Positions 1 through 6,997 of a stretch of 13,828 nt of DNA are shown here, one piece after another. This stretch comes from Bacteroidales bacterium (GTDB taxonomy: Bacteria; Bacteroidota; Bacteroidia; Bacteroidales; Dysgonomonadaceae). A model generated the notes under the pieces. That model searched no databases and had not been told where the DNA came from. It was given only the letters and a program-made list of their open reading frames with translations. The first letter of the stretch is position 1, and each line of letters opens with the position of its first letter. The stretch lies in assembly GCA_012728155.1 (NCBI GenBank), contig JAAYFR010000091.1, positions 1 through 13,828 of the forward strand, read 5' to 3'. The position numbers were made by a program, and so were the translations under genes.

Positions 1-520
1 CCATGAGCCTGTCGTGTACACTCCCGGCATTGTCTGTTTCATTGATCATTGTCTTTTCTTGAAAGATGATCTCACCGGTATCAATTTCGTGTGAAAGAAA
101 AAAAGTGGTCACGCCGGTCTCTTTCTCTCCATTGATAATAGCCCAATTGATGGGGGCAGCCCCCCGATATTGGGGAAGCAGAGACGAATGGAGGTTAAAT
201 GTGCCTCTCGGTGGCATCTTCCATACCACTTCGGGCAGCATGCGGAAAGCTACTACAATTTGCAGATCGGCGTTCAATATCCTTAACTCATTTAAAAACG
301 CTTCATCTTTAAGCCTATCTGGTTGTAACAGAGGAATTCCCTGCTGACGCGCATATTGTTTTACCGGTGAAGGGCGTAATTTGTACCCTCTTCCGGCCGG
401 TTTATCGGGCATGGTGACAACACCTACCACATTATATCCATTTTCCACAAGCGCTCTTAGCGATTCCACAGCAAATTCGGGGGTACCCATGAAAAGAATA
501 CGTAACGAATCTTTGTCCAT
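1..520 (-). CDS. fmt: Methionyl-tRNA formyltransferase, N-terminal 173 residues (3' end cut by window edge)
   Basis: Fmt transfers a formyl group from 10-formyl-tetrahydrofolate to methionyl-initiator tRNA in the cytoplasm, which prepares it for translation initiation. Reading the minus strand from the ATG at 520 gives an open frame to the window edge. It starts with the family's LFMGTPEF strand-loop (residues 9-16), has MPDKPAGRG at 37-45, and the formyltransferase core NLHSSLLPQYRGAAP at 109-123. The catalytic triad known from E. coli (Asn106, His108, Asp144) is matched by Asn109, His111 and Asp147, the last inside EIDTGE. The frame has no stop, so the gene is truncated by the window, not broken. 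The family is usually about 310-325 residues, so roughly 140 are missing, including the C-terminal tRNA-binding domain. It lies 28 bases after the ClC gene stop in the same direction, so it is probably the sixth gene of the recR operon. No clear ribosome-binding site is visible. Confidence 0.95.
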   Translation of the reverse strand, partial: MDKDSLRILFMGTPEFAVESLRALVENGYNVVGVVTMPDKPAGRGYKLRPSPVKQYARQQGIPLLQPDRLKDEAFLNELRILNADLQIVVAFRMLPEVVWKMPPRGTFNLHSSLLPQYRGAAPINWAIINGEKETGVTTFFLSHEIDTGEIIFQEKTMINETDNAGSVHDRLM

Positions 521-548
521 ACATTTTTAAAATTATCAATTATCACAA

Positions 549-2339
549 TTACTCATCGCTATCGGAATAATTTTCGACCAATACTTCTCTGTAGGAGTTG
601 AATACGGATGATTGAGACAGGAGGCCCTGATAGACTCCTTTTTGGTCTATCACCGGTATATGCCACACTTTGCTATTTTCAAATTTCTCCATCGCTTCTT
701 CCATGCTGCTCTCTATTTCTATTGTAGCGGGAGCGCCTATCATAAATTTTTCCACGTTAAACCGTTCGTATAATTCGGGACGGAACATGATATTGCGAAT
801 ATCATTCATCATTACAACTCCCAAGAGGATTCCCTCTTTATCCACTACCGGGAATATATTCCGGTTGCTGGAAGAGATTACTTTTACCATGTCTCCCAAT
901 GTCATTTCAGGTGTTACGGTCGGAATATCTTTTTCGAGCAGATCTTTTATTTTTAAAAAAGTAAGAACGGCTTTATCCTTTTGGTGGGTAATCAATTCTC
1001 CTCTTTTCGCAAGACGTATGGCGTAAATGCTGTGTTTCTCGAATACCATGATAGTTCCATAAGAGAGCAGGGATACGATCATGAGGGGTAGTAACAGGTC
1101 GTAACCTCCAGTTAATTCCGCAATAAGGAAAGTGCCGGTCAGTGGGGCATGCATTACGCCGGCCATTACGCCGGCCATACCCATCAGTGCGAAATTTTCC
1201 TGGGGGAGGTAGATGGTATATCCTAATTGATTGAGGGAGTATGAATAGACAAACCCAACGATGCAGCCTAAGAAGAGGGTGGGGGCGAATACCCCTCCCG
1301 TGCCGCCGCCGCCATTGGTTGCACTGGTGGCAAAAACTTTAAACAGGATAACCAATATAAGAAAAAAAACGATGTTCCATCTGCTTTCCAATAGATGAAA
1401 AAAACTTTCATTGGTGAGCGATTTGAATAGGTCTCCACCAGCTAACAAGATATTGATGGTGTTGTATCCTTCTCCATAAAGTGGAGGGAAAAAGAAGATA
1501 AGTAAGCTCAGCATGATCCCCCCAAGCAGAAATCTGTTCCAATATGACAATCGGTGAAAAATCTCCTCTAAGCGGCTCATGATACGGATTACATATAAAG
1601 AAAGGAAACCACAGACTATCCCAAGAAAAATCACATGTGGAATGCGACTCAGTGTGAAGGGCTCGATCAACGAAAAGGCAAACATAGCATCCATCCCAGT
1701 GAGGAGATAGGAGACGGTGGTGGCGGTTACTGCCGTTACCAGAAGAGGGAGAATGGAGGACATGGTAAGGTCGAGCAGCAAGACCTCTATCACGAACAGA
1801 ATACCGGCAATGGGTGCTTTAAAGATACCGGCAATTGCACCGGCTGCACCACAGCCGACAAGAATCATCAGGCTACGATGTTCCAGCTTGAAGAACCTTC
1901 CCAAGTTAGATCCAATAGCGGAACCGGTCAAGACGATCGGCGCTTCTGCCCCTACCGATCCCCCAAATCCGATGGTAATGGAGCTGGCTATCAGTGATGA
2001 ATACATATTGTGTGGTTTGATCCTGCTTTTCTTTTGAGAGATGGCAAACAAGATTTTCGTGACACCGTGGCTGATGTCATCTTTTACCACATATCTCACA
2101 TAGAGGCCTGCAATCAGAATTCCCACAATGGGAAAAAGCAGGTAAGAGAAATTGAGGTTGGGACGGCTGAAATTCTCGGTGAGGTAGAGCTGGAAGAAAT
2201 GAATTGCCGTTTTCAGGGAAAAAGCCGCCAAAGCGGTAAGAATTCCCACTAAGAAGCAAACAAACAGTAAAAAATGACGTTCCTTTATGTGTCGGTCACG
2301 CCAAATAAGAAAATGATTGAATCTTTCTGTCAGTTGCAT
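549..2339 (-). CDS. ClC-family anion channel/transporter with C-terminal CBS pair
   Basis: This 596-residue inner-membrane protein should move chloride or another small anion. Many hydrophobic segments fill residues 20-435 and two CBS domains follow (about 467-516 and 530-590); CBS pairs usually bind adenine nucleotides and modulate transport. Selectivity-filter segments are recognisable: GFGGSVGAEAP at 124-134, with Glu132 at the place of the gating glutamate (E. coli Glu148); GGVFAPTLFLG at 348-358; and GGYDLLLP at 411-418, with Tyr413 at the place of the chloride-coordinating Tyr445. Two positions differ from the E. coli antiporter by my hand alignment. The GSGIP filter segment reads SHGVT (90-94), and the internal proton glutamate (E. 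coli Glu203) is Val186 in FVIEVLLLD. Loss of that glutamate suggests a passive channel rather than a proton-coupled exchanger, though this is inference. It begins 34 bases after tsaC, with its own possible -7 element in the gap. Confidence 0.93.
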   Translation of the reverse strand: MQLTERFNHFLIWRDRHIKERHFLLFVCFLVGILTALAAFSLKTAIHFFQLYLTENFSRPNLNFSYLLFPIVGILIAGLYVRYVVKDDISHGVTKILFAISQKKSRIKPHNMYSSLIASSITIGFGGSVGAEAPIVLTGSAIGSNLGRFFKLEHRSLMILVGCGAAGAIAGIFKAPIAGILFVIEVLLLDLTMSSILPLLVTAVTATTVSYLLTGMDAMFAFSLIEPFTLSRIPHVIFLGIVCGFLSLYVIRIMSRLEEIFHRLSYWNRFLLGGIMLSLLIFFFPPLYGEGYNTINILLAGGDLFKSLTNESFFHLLESRWNIVFFLILVILFKVFATSATNGGGGTGGVFAPTLFLGCIVGFVYSYSLNQLGYTIYLPQENFALMGMAGVMAGVMHAPLTGTFLIAELTGGYDLLLPLMIVSLLSYGTIMVFEKHSIYAIRLAKRGELITHQKDKAVLTFLKIKDLLEKDIPTVTPEMTLGDMVKVISSSNRNIFPVVDKEGILLGVVMMNDIRNIMFRPELYERFNVEKFMIGAPATIEIESSMEEAMEKFENSKVWHIPVIDQKGVYQGLLSQSSVFNSYREVLVENYSDSDE

Positions 2340-2356
2340 CGGAAATGGGATTTATG

Positions 2357-2364
2357 CAAAGATA
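2357..2364 (-). promoter_or_regulatory. Possible internal Bacteroidota -7 element before the ClC gene
   Basis: The minus strand reads TATCTTTG here, a perfect match to the Bacteroidota -7 consensus TAnnTTTG and identical to the element before recR. It lies in the short tsaC-ClC gap, 17 bases before the ClC start codon. No TTTG is present 19-21 bases upstream, where the -33 box should be, so it may be weak, or the match may be chance in A/T-rich DNA. If active, it would let the ClC and fmt genes be transcribed separately from the recR operon. Confidence 0.4.
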
Positions 2365-2373
2365 ATTATTTTT

Positions 2374-2949
2374 TTATTTGCGTATGATTTTGATGGAACC
2401 CTCTTTCCCTAATTGTACAATCTCCGATGGTTGGGCTCTCCTTTGCTCCTTTTGTCGGTAGGTCACGATGTAATCCACACCATCTTTGATCGCTTGTCCG
2501 ATTTGTGAAAAATTGGCAGGGGAGGGATCTCCACTTATATTGGCCGATGTGGAGACAATAGGTTTGCGAAATTGTTGGCACAGCCTCATGGAGAACAATT
2601 CGGAGGTAATACGGATGCCGATGGAGCCATCTTCGGCAATGAGGTTGGCAGCCAGATTTTTTGCCCCATCGTAGATGATGGTGAGCGGTTTATCAGTCAA
2701 CTCTATCAAATCCCATGCAATATCGGGCACATCTTTTAGATAGGTGTGTAATTTGGCAGGATTGTCCATCAGGAGGAGCATCGATTTGTTGTCGTCGCGC
2801 TGCTTCAGTGCGTAAATTCGTTTGACTGCCTCTGCATTGGTCGCGTCACAGCCAATTCCCCAGATGGTATCGGTGGGATAGAGGATGAGCCCCCCTTCCT
2901 TTAACACGTCGCACGCCTTTTTTATATCGTCTTGCATCGTCTCTTTCAT
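2374..2949 (-). CDS. tsaC: L-threonylcarbamoyladenylate synthase (TsaC/YrdC/Sua5 family)
   Basis: TsaC makes threonylcarbamoyl-AMP from threonine, bicarbonate and ATP. TsaD and its partners then place the group on A37 of tRNAs that read ANN codons (t6A). The 191-residue protein is one YrdC domain without the extra C-terminal Sua5 domain, close to E. coli TsaC in size. Motifs seen are YPTDTIWGIGCDA (residues 24-36; family form YPTDTxYGLGxDA), the basic strand ALKQRDDNKSMLLL (47-60), the nucleotide-site loop STSANISGDPSP (133-144), and PSEIV near the C-terminus. The start at 2949 follows the acetyltransferase stop by 10 bases; a second ATG four codons in (2937) is possible. Cytoplasmic and probably essential, as in most bacteria. 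It is the second translation-related gene in this operon besides fmt. Confidence 0.95.
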   Translation of the reverse strand: MKETMQDDIKKACDVLKEGGLILYPTDTIWGIGCDATNAEAVKRIYALKQRDDNKSMLLLMDNPAKLHTYLKDVPDIAWDLIELTDKPLTIIYDGAKNLAANLIAEDGSIGIRITSELFSMRLCQQFRKPIVSTSANISGDPSPANFSQIGQAIKDGVDYIVTYRQKEQRRAQPSEIVQLGKEGSIKIIRK

Positions 2950-2959
2950 TATGGAATAA

Positions 2960-3496
2960 TTATGTTGCCAGTGGCTTGATCTTCTGCATTATCAGGGCAT
3001 TACAGTATCTGTTGCCCGAGGCGAGCCACTCTTCCAGCAGTCCCGTTTTCCGATAGCCTGCTTTAGAAAATAATCCAATACTTTGGTCATTCTTTTCGGG
3101 AATGATGGCGTGGAGTTGTCTCAGGTTAAGAAATTGAAATGCGTAATCTTCCAGCAAGGTGAGTGCTTGTAGGGCATAACCCTTGCGTTGATAGGCGCGG
3201 TCGATAAGTATCCCAACACCAGCCCTGCGGTGAAAAGGGTCGAAGTCGTAAAGATCCAGAGTGCCTATGCATTTGCTGCTCTCCTTGAGGATTACCATCA
3301 GTCTCAATTGTTTATCTGCGTATATATCATGCTTATAATCAATTAGATACTGCTTGATAGAATAACGGGAAAAAGGAACGATGGAGGTGCCGTTTTGCCA
3401 GATCGCCGTATCGTTTTCCCACTCATAGAATAGATCCAGATCCTCCGGTTCCGGCGCACGTAGGCGGAGCATATTATTTTCCAGCAACTTATTCAT
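2960..3496 (-). CDS. GNAT-family N-acetyltransferase (RimJ/RimL-like), substrate unknown
   Basis: This cytoplasmic protein of 178 residues should transfer acetyl from acetyl-CoA to an amine. It opens with LRLRAPEPEDLDLFYEWEND, the usual start of the Acetyltransf_3 (RimJ/RimL/SpeG-like) group. It has a beta-bulge stretch followed by DRAYQRKGYA, which carries the Q/RxxGxG/A pyrophosphate-binding signature, and ends with the typical EKNDQSIGLFSKAGYRKTG segment. Nothing in the sequence separates ribosomal-protein, polyamine or antibiotic substrates. I chose the ATG at 3496. The same frame stays open to 3544, but that extension lies wholly inside the preceding gene and has no family motif. With this start, the first codons overlap the stop of the membrane-protein gene by 8 bases, consistent with translational coupling. 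An ATG at 3508 is an alternative. Confidence 0.88.
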   Translation of the reverse strand: MNKLLENNMLRLRAPEPEDLDLFYEWENDTAIWQNGTSIVPFSRYSIKQYLIDYKHDIYADKQLRLMVILKESSKCIGTLDLYDFDPFHRRAGVGILIDRAYQRKGYALQALTLLEDYAFQFLNLRQLHAIIPEKNDQSIGLFSKAGYRKTGLLEEWLASGNRYCNALIMQKIKPLAT

Positions 3497-4025
3497 CGTC
3501 TTGATCATTGTGTTTGGTTTGGACGGAGCTGTTTGTATTCTCATTCAATGGCTCTTCAACTACCTCTTCCGGATTGTTTTTCGGAGCTTCCTTGGTGAGA
3601 CTTTCCAATTCTTCATACGATGGCTTGCAGAAGATGAAAATGATAAACAGCACTACCGTAAACCAAAAAAAATTCATATTCCTGGAGAGGGCAAACAGGA
3701 TAATCTGCATTAATGTCACCACGCCAATGGTGTAAAGGCGTACGAAATATATATTTTTATACTTCGTTGCGGCAATTGTGGCTTCCATGGGGAGCACTGC
3801 TTTTTTTAATCTGGAGGCAAAAAACTTTAATGCGACAGGAATGACAATAATGGTGATCATGATCACATATCTCTCCAGCGTGATGTTGACAGCTCTACTA
3901 TCCACAAAGAGGGGAATCAAACCAAATAGCAAAAGAAGGAAAAAAATCGCCAGCAAGATGATATTCCCGTAATAATGTATTTTCAAGAGCTTTATAGCCG
4001 ATTCGATTATATTTCTATTGTTCAT
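3489..4025 (-). CDS. Uncharacterised inner-membrane protein with four predicted helices and an acidic tail
   Basis: I do not recognise a named family for this 178-residue protein. Four hydrophobic stretches are visible at about 19-41, 52-71, 92-113 and 118-133. A polar C-terminal tail of about 45 residues is rich in Glu, Asp and Asn (EEVVEEPLNENTN) and ends in DQDDE. A basic loop (SRLKK, 71-75) lies between helices 2 and 3, suggesting this loop, and with it both ends of the protein, face the cytoplasm. No signal-peptide cleavage site, cysteine motif or catalytic signature is apparent. Its ATG overlaps the recR stop by 4 bases (ATGA arrangement), and its stop overlaps the acetyltransferase start, so it is translationally embedded in the operon and clearly a real gene. 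Position alone does not show that it takes part in recombination. Confidence 0.85.
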   Translation of the reverse strand: MNNRNIIESAIKLLKIHYYGNIILLAIFFLLLLFGLIPLFVDSRAVNITLERYVIMITIIVIPVALKFFASRLKKAVLPMEATIAATKYKNIYFVRLYTIGVVTLMQIILFALSRNMNFFWFTVVLFIIFIFCKPSYEELESLTKEAPKNNPEEVVEEPLNENTNSSVQTKHNDQDDE

Positions 4026-4654
4026 CTCGATATCAGTTTATAGGATTCATCAAATGGTGTCCGATTCATAATGGAACGCCCCAAAGTTACCTCATCGGCA
4101 TATTCGATCTCATCGCCGATGGATACCCCTCGGGCTATAATACTCACCTTAATTCCATAAGGTTGAAGTCTGCGATGGATATAGAAGTTGGTGGTATCAC
4201 CCTCCATGGTCGCACTTAGCGCAAGAATCACTTCCTTGATTTCTCCCAACTTTACCCGCTCTTCGAGACTGGCAATCTCCAGATCGGAGGGTCCGATGCC
4301 ATCAATAGGGGAGATAATTCCTCCCAATACATGATAAAGACCATGGAATTGAGCTGTTTTCTCAACGGCCATCACCTCCTTTATATTCTCCACTACGCAA
4401 ATTAAAGAACTATCCCGCGATTTGTCGCTACAGATGTGGCAAACCTCCGTGTCGGAGATATTGTGACAGAGAGCGCAATAATTAATCTCACGCCTCAATT
4501 TCAGTATGGTGTCGGCAAAGAGAGCTACTTTTTTTTCATCTTGACGAAGGAGATGAAGTACCAGTCGCAATGCCGATTTTCTTCCAATCCCGGGGAGAGT
4601 GGCAAATTCGTTGACGGCATTTTCGAGCAAAGCGGACGGATAAGGGTTGTTCAT
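4022..4654 (-). CDS. recR: Recombination mediator protein RecR
   Basis: RecR works with RecO (and RecF) to load RecA onto SSB-coated single-stranded DNA at gaps and stalled forks. This version has 210 residues, close to the usual 200. Domains in order are a helix-hairpin-helix with LPGIGRKSA (19-27), a four-cysteine zinc finger (Cys60, Cys63, Cys72, Cys75), a Toprim domain with ICVVEN (85-90), GGIISPIDGIGP (111-122) and EGDTTNFYI (151-159), and the C-terminal Walker-B-like strand. The frame extends upstream to an ATG at 4708, but that codon lies within the -33 region of the promoter at 4678-4709. The ATG at 4654 gives the standard MNNPYPSALLENAVNEF start, so I use it. This is the first gene of the minus-strand operon; recO and recF are not in the window. 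Confidence 0.96.
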   Translation of the reverse strand: MNNPYPSALLENAVNEFATLPGIGRKSALRLVLHLLRQDEKKVALFADTILKLRREINYCALCHNISDTEVCHICSDKSRDSSLICVVENIKEVMAVEKTAQFHGLYHVLGGIISPIDGIGPSDLEIASLEERVKLGEIKEVILALSATMEGDTTNFYIHRRLQPYGIKVSIIARGVSIGDEIEYADEVTLGRSIMNRTPFDESYKLISR

Positions 4655-4677
4655 TCGGGTAGCATTTTCAAGTGACA

Positions 4678-4709
4678 CAAAGATACAATGATTCAATTTA
4701 TCGGACAAA
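4678..4709 (-). promoter_or_regulatory. Bacteroidota vegetative promoter for the recR operon
   Basis: On the minus strand, TTTG (complement of 4706-4709) is followed by exactly 20 bases and then TATCTTTG (complement of 4678-4685). This matches the Bacteroidota primary-sigma consensus TTTG-N19-21-TAnnTTTG at every fixed position. Transcription should begin near 4670, leaving a leader of only about 15 bases before the recR ATG at 4654. That excludes the upstream in-frame ATG at 4708 as the start. The promoter probably drives all six genes down to fmt. Confidence 0.82.
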
Positions 4710-4778
4710 TATCTTTTAATTCGTATAAAATGGAATTATCATAGATTTTTTTATTCCAATTTCGTTTTTTGTTAGATA

Positions 4779-4794
4779 TAAGTTTGTAAATTTG
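4779..4794 (+). promoter_or_regulatory. Candidate serA promoter: two abutting -7 elements
   Basis: TAAGTTTG (4779-4786) and TAAATTTG (4787-4794) stand end to end, and both fit the Bacteroidota -7 consensus TAnnTTTG. The second is followed by CAA, as often seen at such promoters. The -33 box is poor for both: the nearest TTTG (4768-4771) is only 15 bases before the second element, and TTCG (4761-4764) is 22 bases before it. Transcription from about 4800 would give a serA leader of about 90 bases. This is the only good candidate between the divergent recR and serA genes on the plus strand. Confidence 0.5.
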
Positions 4795-4840
4795 CAATTA
4801 TTAATTACAAAGTGATATTTTTAAAAACGCATAAAAAACC

Positions 4841-4871
4841 CTGATTTGGGGAAATCGGTCGACTATCCGGT
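4841..4871 (+). promoter_or_regulatory. Possible paired hairpins in the serA leader
   Basis: Bases 4841-4847 can pair with 4852-4858 around a GGGG loop (seven pairs, one of them G-U). Bases 4854-4858 can instead pair with 4867-4871 (five pairs, one G-U). The two stems share 4854-4858 and so exclude each other, an arrangement sometimes seen in leader control. No U-tract follows and I recognise no riboswitch class, so chance is quite possible. Confidence 0.2.
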
Positions 4872-4889
4872 GAATTTTATAAATAAAAA

Positions 4890-5825
4890 ATGAATATGAA
4901 GGTACTTTTGGCAACGAGTAAGCCATTCGCTTTATCTGCCGTGCAGGGGATTCAGGATATTATTGAATCTTCAGGTCATGAGTTTATAAAGTTGGAAAAA
5001 TATGAGGATGAGAGCCAGTTGCTTGATGTTGTGAAGAATGTGGATGCTTTAATCATACGGAGTGATATTGTCAATAAGAAGATAATGGAAGCAGCCCCTA
5101 ACCTGAAGATAATTGTCAGGGCAGGAGCCGGTTACGATAATGTGGATCTGGAAGCTGCAGCCAGTTGCGGTATCTGCGTGATGAATACTCCGGGACAGAA
5201 TGCCAATGCTGTGGCTGAAATTGTACTCAGTATGATGATTTATGCACAGCGCAATCATTTTGATGGCTCGGTAGGACGTGAGATCAGTGGAAGAAAATTA
5301 GGATTATATGCTTTTGGGAATGTGGCAAAAATGGTAGCCAAGATCGCAAGAGGTTTCGATATGCCGGTATATGCATTTTCACCTACACTCACACATGACG
5401 ATCTGCGTAAAGAGGGTGAATATGGGGTAATTACCGCCTATTCAAATAAGGAGTTGTTTCAGAATTGCGATTTTATTTCTCTTCATATGCCTCTGCTGGA
5501 AGAGACGCGACGCTGTGTCGATTATTCTCTTTTGTCTCTGATGCCACAAGATGGACTTCTTATCAATACAGCACGAAAAGAGCTGCTGGTAGAAGAGGAT
5601 TTGATCCGCATCATGGAAGAACGTCCCGCTTTTCAATATATTACTGACGTTAAACCCGACAAGGATGAGGAATTTCTGGAAAAATTTCCGAGACGTTATT
5701 TTGCTACACCTAAGAAGTTGGGAGCGCAAACTACCGATGCCAATAAAAATGCGGGACTGGCCGCTGCCAATCAAATTGTGTCATACTTCCTGAACGGCGA
5801 CGAACGTTTCAGGGTAAATATGTGA
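4890..5825 (+). CDS. serA: D-3-phosphoglycerate dehydrogenase, short (ACT-less) type with catalytic lysine
   Basis: SerA oxidises 3-phosphoglycerate to 3-phosphohydroxypyruvate with NAD, the first step of serine synthesis. At 311 residues it has only the substrate- and NAD-binding domains, with no ACT or ASB regulatory domain, so serine feedback as in E. coli is not expected. The family segment RAGAGYDNVDLEAAA is at 77-91, followed by NTPGQNANAVAE (99-110). The NAD loop reads YAFGNVA (140-146), so two of the three GxGxxG glycines are alanine (141 and 146). Catalytic Arg is present as Arg229 in INTARK. The PHxGAxT motif that normally carries the catalytic histidine reads PKKLGAQT (274-281), placing Lys276 there. 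This resembles the lysine-type short PGDHs that I recall from Bacteroidetes and Entamoeba. An ATG two codons in (4896) is an alternative start. Next to serC, 31 bases downstream. Confidence 0.92.
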   Translation: MNMKVLLATSKPFALSAVQGIQDIIESSGHEFIKLEKYEDESQLLDVVKNVDALIIRSDIVNKKIMEAAPNLKIIVRAGAGYDNVDLEAAASCGICVMNTPGQNANAVAEIVLSMMIYAQRNHFDGSVGREISGRKLGLYAFGNVAKMVAKIARGFDMPVYAFSPTLTHDDLRKEGEYGVITAYSNKELFQNCDFISLHMPLLEETRRCVDYSLLSLMPQDGLLINTARKELLVEEDLIRIMEERPAFQYITDVKPDKDEEFLEKFPRRYFATPKKLGAQTTDANKNAGLAAANQIVSYFLNGDERFRVNM

Positions 5826-5856
5826 AAATTTATTTTTCGCTTTTTATTTTCCAATA

Positions 5857-6960
5857 ATGAGTAATTTAAAAATAGACCCTATGCAAAAGTACAATTTTAA
5901 TGCTGGCCCGTGTGTGCTTCCCAGGCCGGCGGTAGAGTCAGCCATTGAGGCGATACGCAATTTCGATAACACCGGGATAGGTATTTTGGAGATATCGCAT
6001 CGGACGCCCGGATGGGAGCGTATCATGAAAGAGACTGCGGATCTTTGGAAAGAATTGCTGCATATTCCAGACAACTATAAAGTGCTACTCCTTGGCGGAG
6101 GTGCCAGTACCCAGTTCTTTATGCTTCCAGCCAACCTGATGCGAAAAAAAGCAGCCTATCTGCAGACGGGTGTATGGGCTAAAAAAGCCATTAAAGAGGC
6201 GAAATTTTATGGTGAGGTGGAAGTGGTAGCCTCTTCTGATGACAAGAACTATTCTTATATTCCCAAAGGATATACTATCCCGGCCGATGCCGATTATTTT
6301 CATATAACATCCAATAACACGATCTATGGAACTGAGTTACATGAAGATATAGAGAGTCCGGTTCCATTGGTGGCTGATATGTCCTCCGATATAATGAGTC
6401 GCCCGTTAGATGTGTCAAAATATGCGCTTATTTATGGAGGAGCACAGAAAAATGTAGGACCGGCAGGGGTGGCTTTCGTGATTGTGCGTGAAGATCTCCT
6501 CGGCCAGATCGAACGCCCACTGCAGACGATGGTCGACTATCGTACACATATCGGTGATTCAGAAAAAAATCGTTCCATGTTCAATACTCCTCCTGTATTT
6601 TCTATCTTTGTGATGCATGAGACATTGAAATGGCTGAAGGAGCAGGGAGGTTTGGAAGTGATTTATAAGCTTAACAAGGAGAAGGCAGCGATTCTCTATG
6701 ATGAAATCGACCATAATAAACTTTTCGTGGGAACTGCGGCCAAAGAAGACCGCTCCATCATGAACGTCTGTTTTGTAATGAATGAGGAGTATAAAGATAA
6801 GGAGGTCGCTTTTCTTGAGTTTGCCAAAGAGAGAGGTATGGTGGGTATCAAAGGACACCGTTCTGTGGGTGGATTCCGTGCTTCTATCTACAATGCATGC
6901 CCCAAAGAGGCAGTGGAAGCCCTGGTTGAGTGCATGCGAGATTTCGAAAAACAGGTTTAA
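5857..6960 (+). CDS. serC: Phosphoserine aminotransferase
   Basis: SerC is a cytoplasmic PLP enzyme that transaminates 3-phosphohydroxypyruvate with glutamate to give O-phosphoserine, using the product of SerA; it can also act on the matching pyridoxal-pathway intermediate. The length (367) matches the family (about 360). Motifs seen are FNAGPCVLP near the N-terminus, the PLP phosphate loop GGGAST (80-85), HITSNNTIYGTEL (149-161), the PLP lysine Lys198 in GGAQKNVGPAG, and the substrate-binding HRSVGGFRAS (334-343). The first ATG at 5857 adds eight residues before MQKYNFNAGP; the ATG at 5881 gives the usual family N-terminus and may be the true start. No promoter element appears in the short gap after serA, so the two are very likely co-transcribed. 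serB, the phosphatase for the last step, is not in the window. Confidence 0.96.
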   Translation: MSNLKIDPMQKYNFNAGPCVLPRPAVESAIEAIRNFDNTGIGILEISHRTPGWERIMKETADLWKELLHIPDNYKVLLLGGGASTQFFMLPANLMRKKAAYLQTGVWAKKAIKEAKFYGEVEVVASSDDKNYSYIPKGYTIPADADYFHITSNNTIYGTELHEDIESPVPLVADMSSDIMSRPLDVSKYALIYGGAQKNVGPAGVAFVIVREDLLGQIERPLQTMVDYRTHIGDSEKNRSMFNTPPVFSIFVMHETLKWLKEQGGLEVIYKLNKEKAAILYDEIDHNKLFVGTAAKEDRSIMNVCFVMNEEYKDKEVAFLEFAKERGMVGIKGHRSVGGFRASIYNACPKEAVEALVECMRDFEKQV

Positions 6961-6997
6961 TCATTTTACCGCAATGGATGATTGAGAAAGCTGTCTT

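Noticed and set aside
66..347. Plus-strand open frame at the left edge
   Set aside because: It is the complement of fmt, whose catalytic motifs are clear on the minus strand.
531..544. Tandem AATTATC repeat between the ClC and fmt genes
   Set aside because: Only two 7-base copies in A/T-rich spacer DNA; easily chance.
1635..1997. Plus-strand open frames opposite the ClC gene
   Set aside because: Low-complexity shadows of conserved membrane helices; no independent signal.
3497..3544. N-terminal extension of the acetyltransferase to 3544
   Set aside because: It lies fully within the preceding gene, and the family start begins just after the ATG at 3496.
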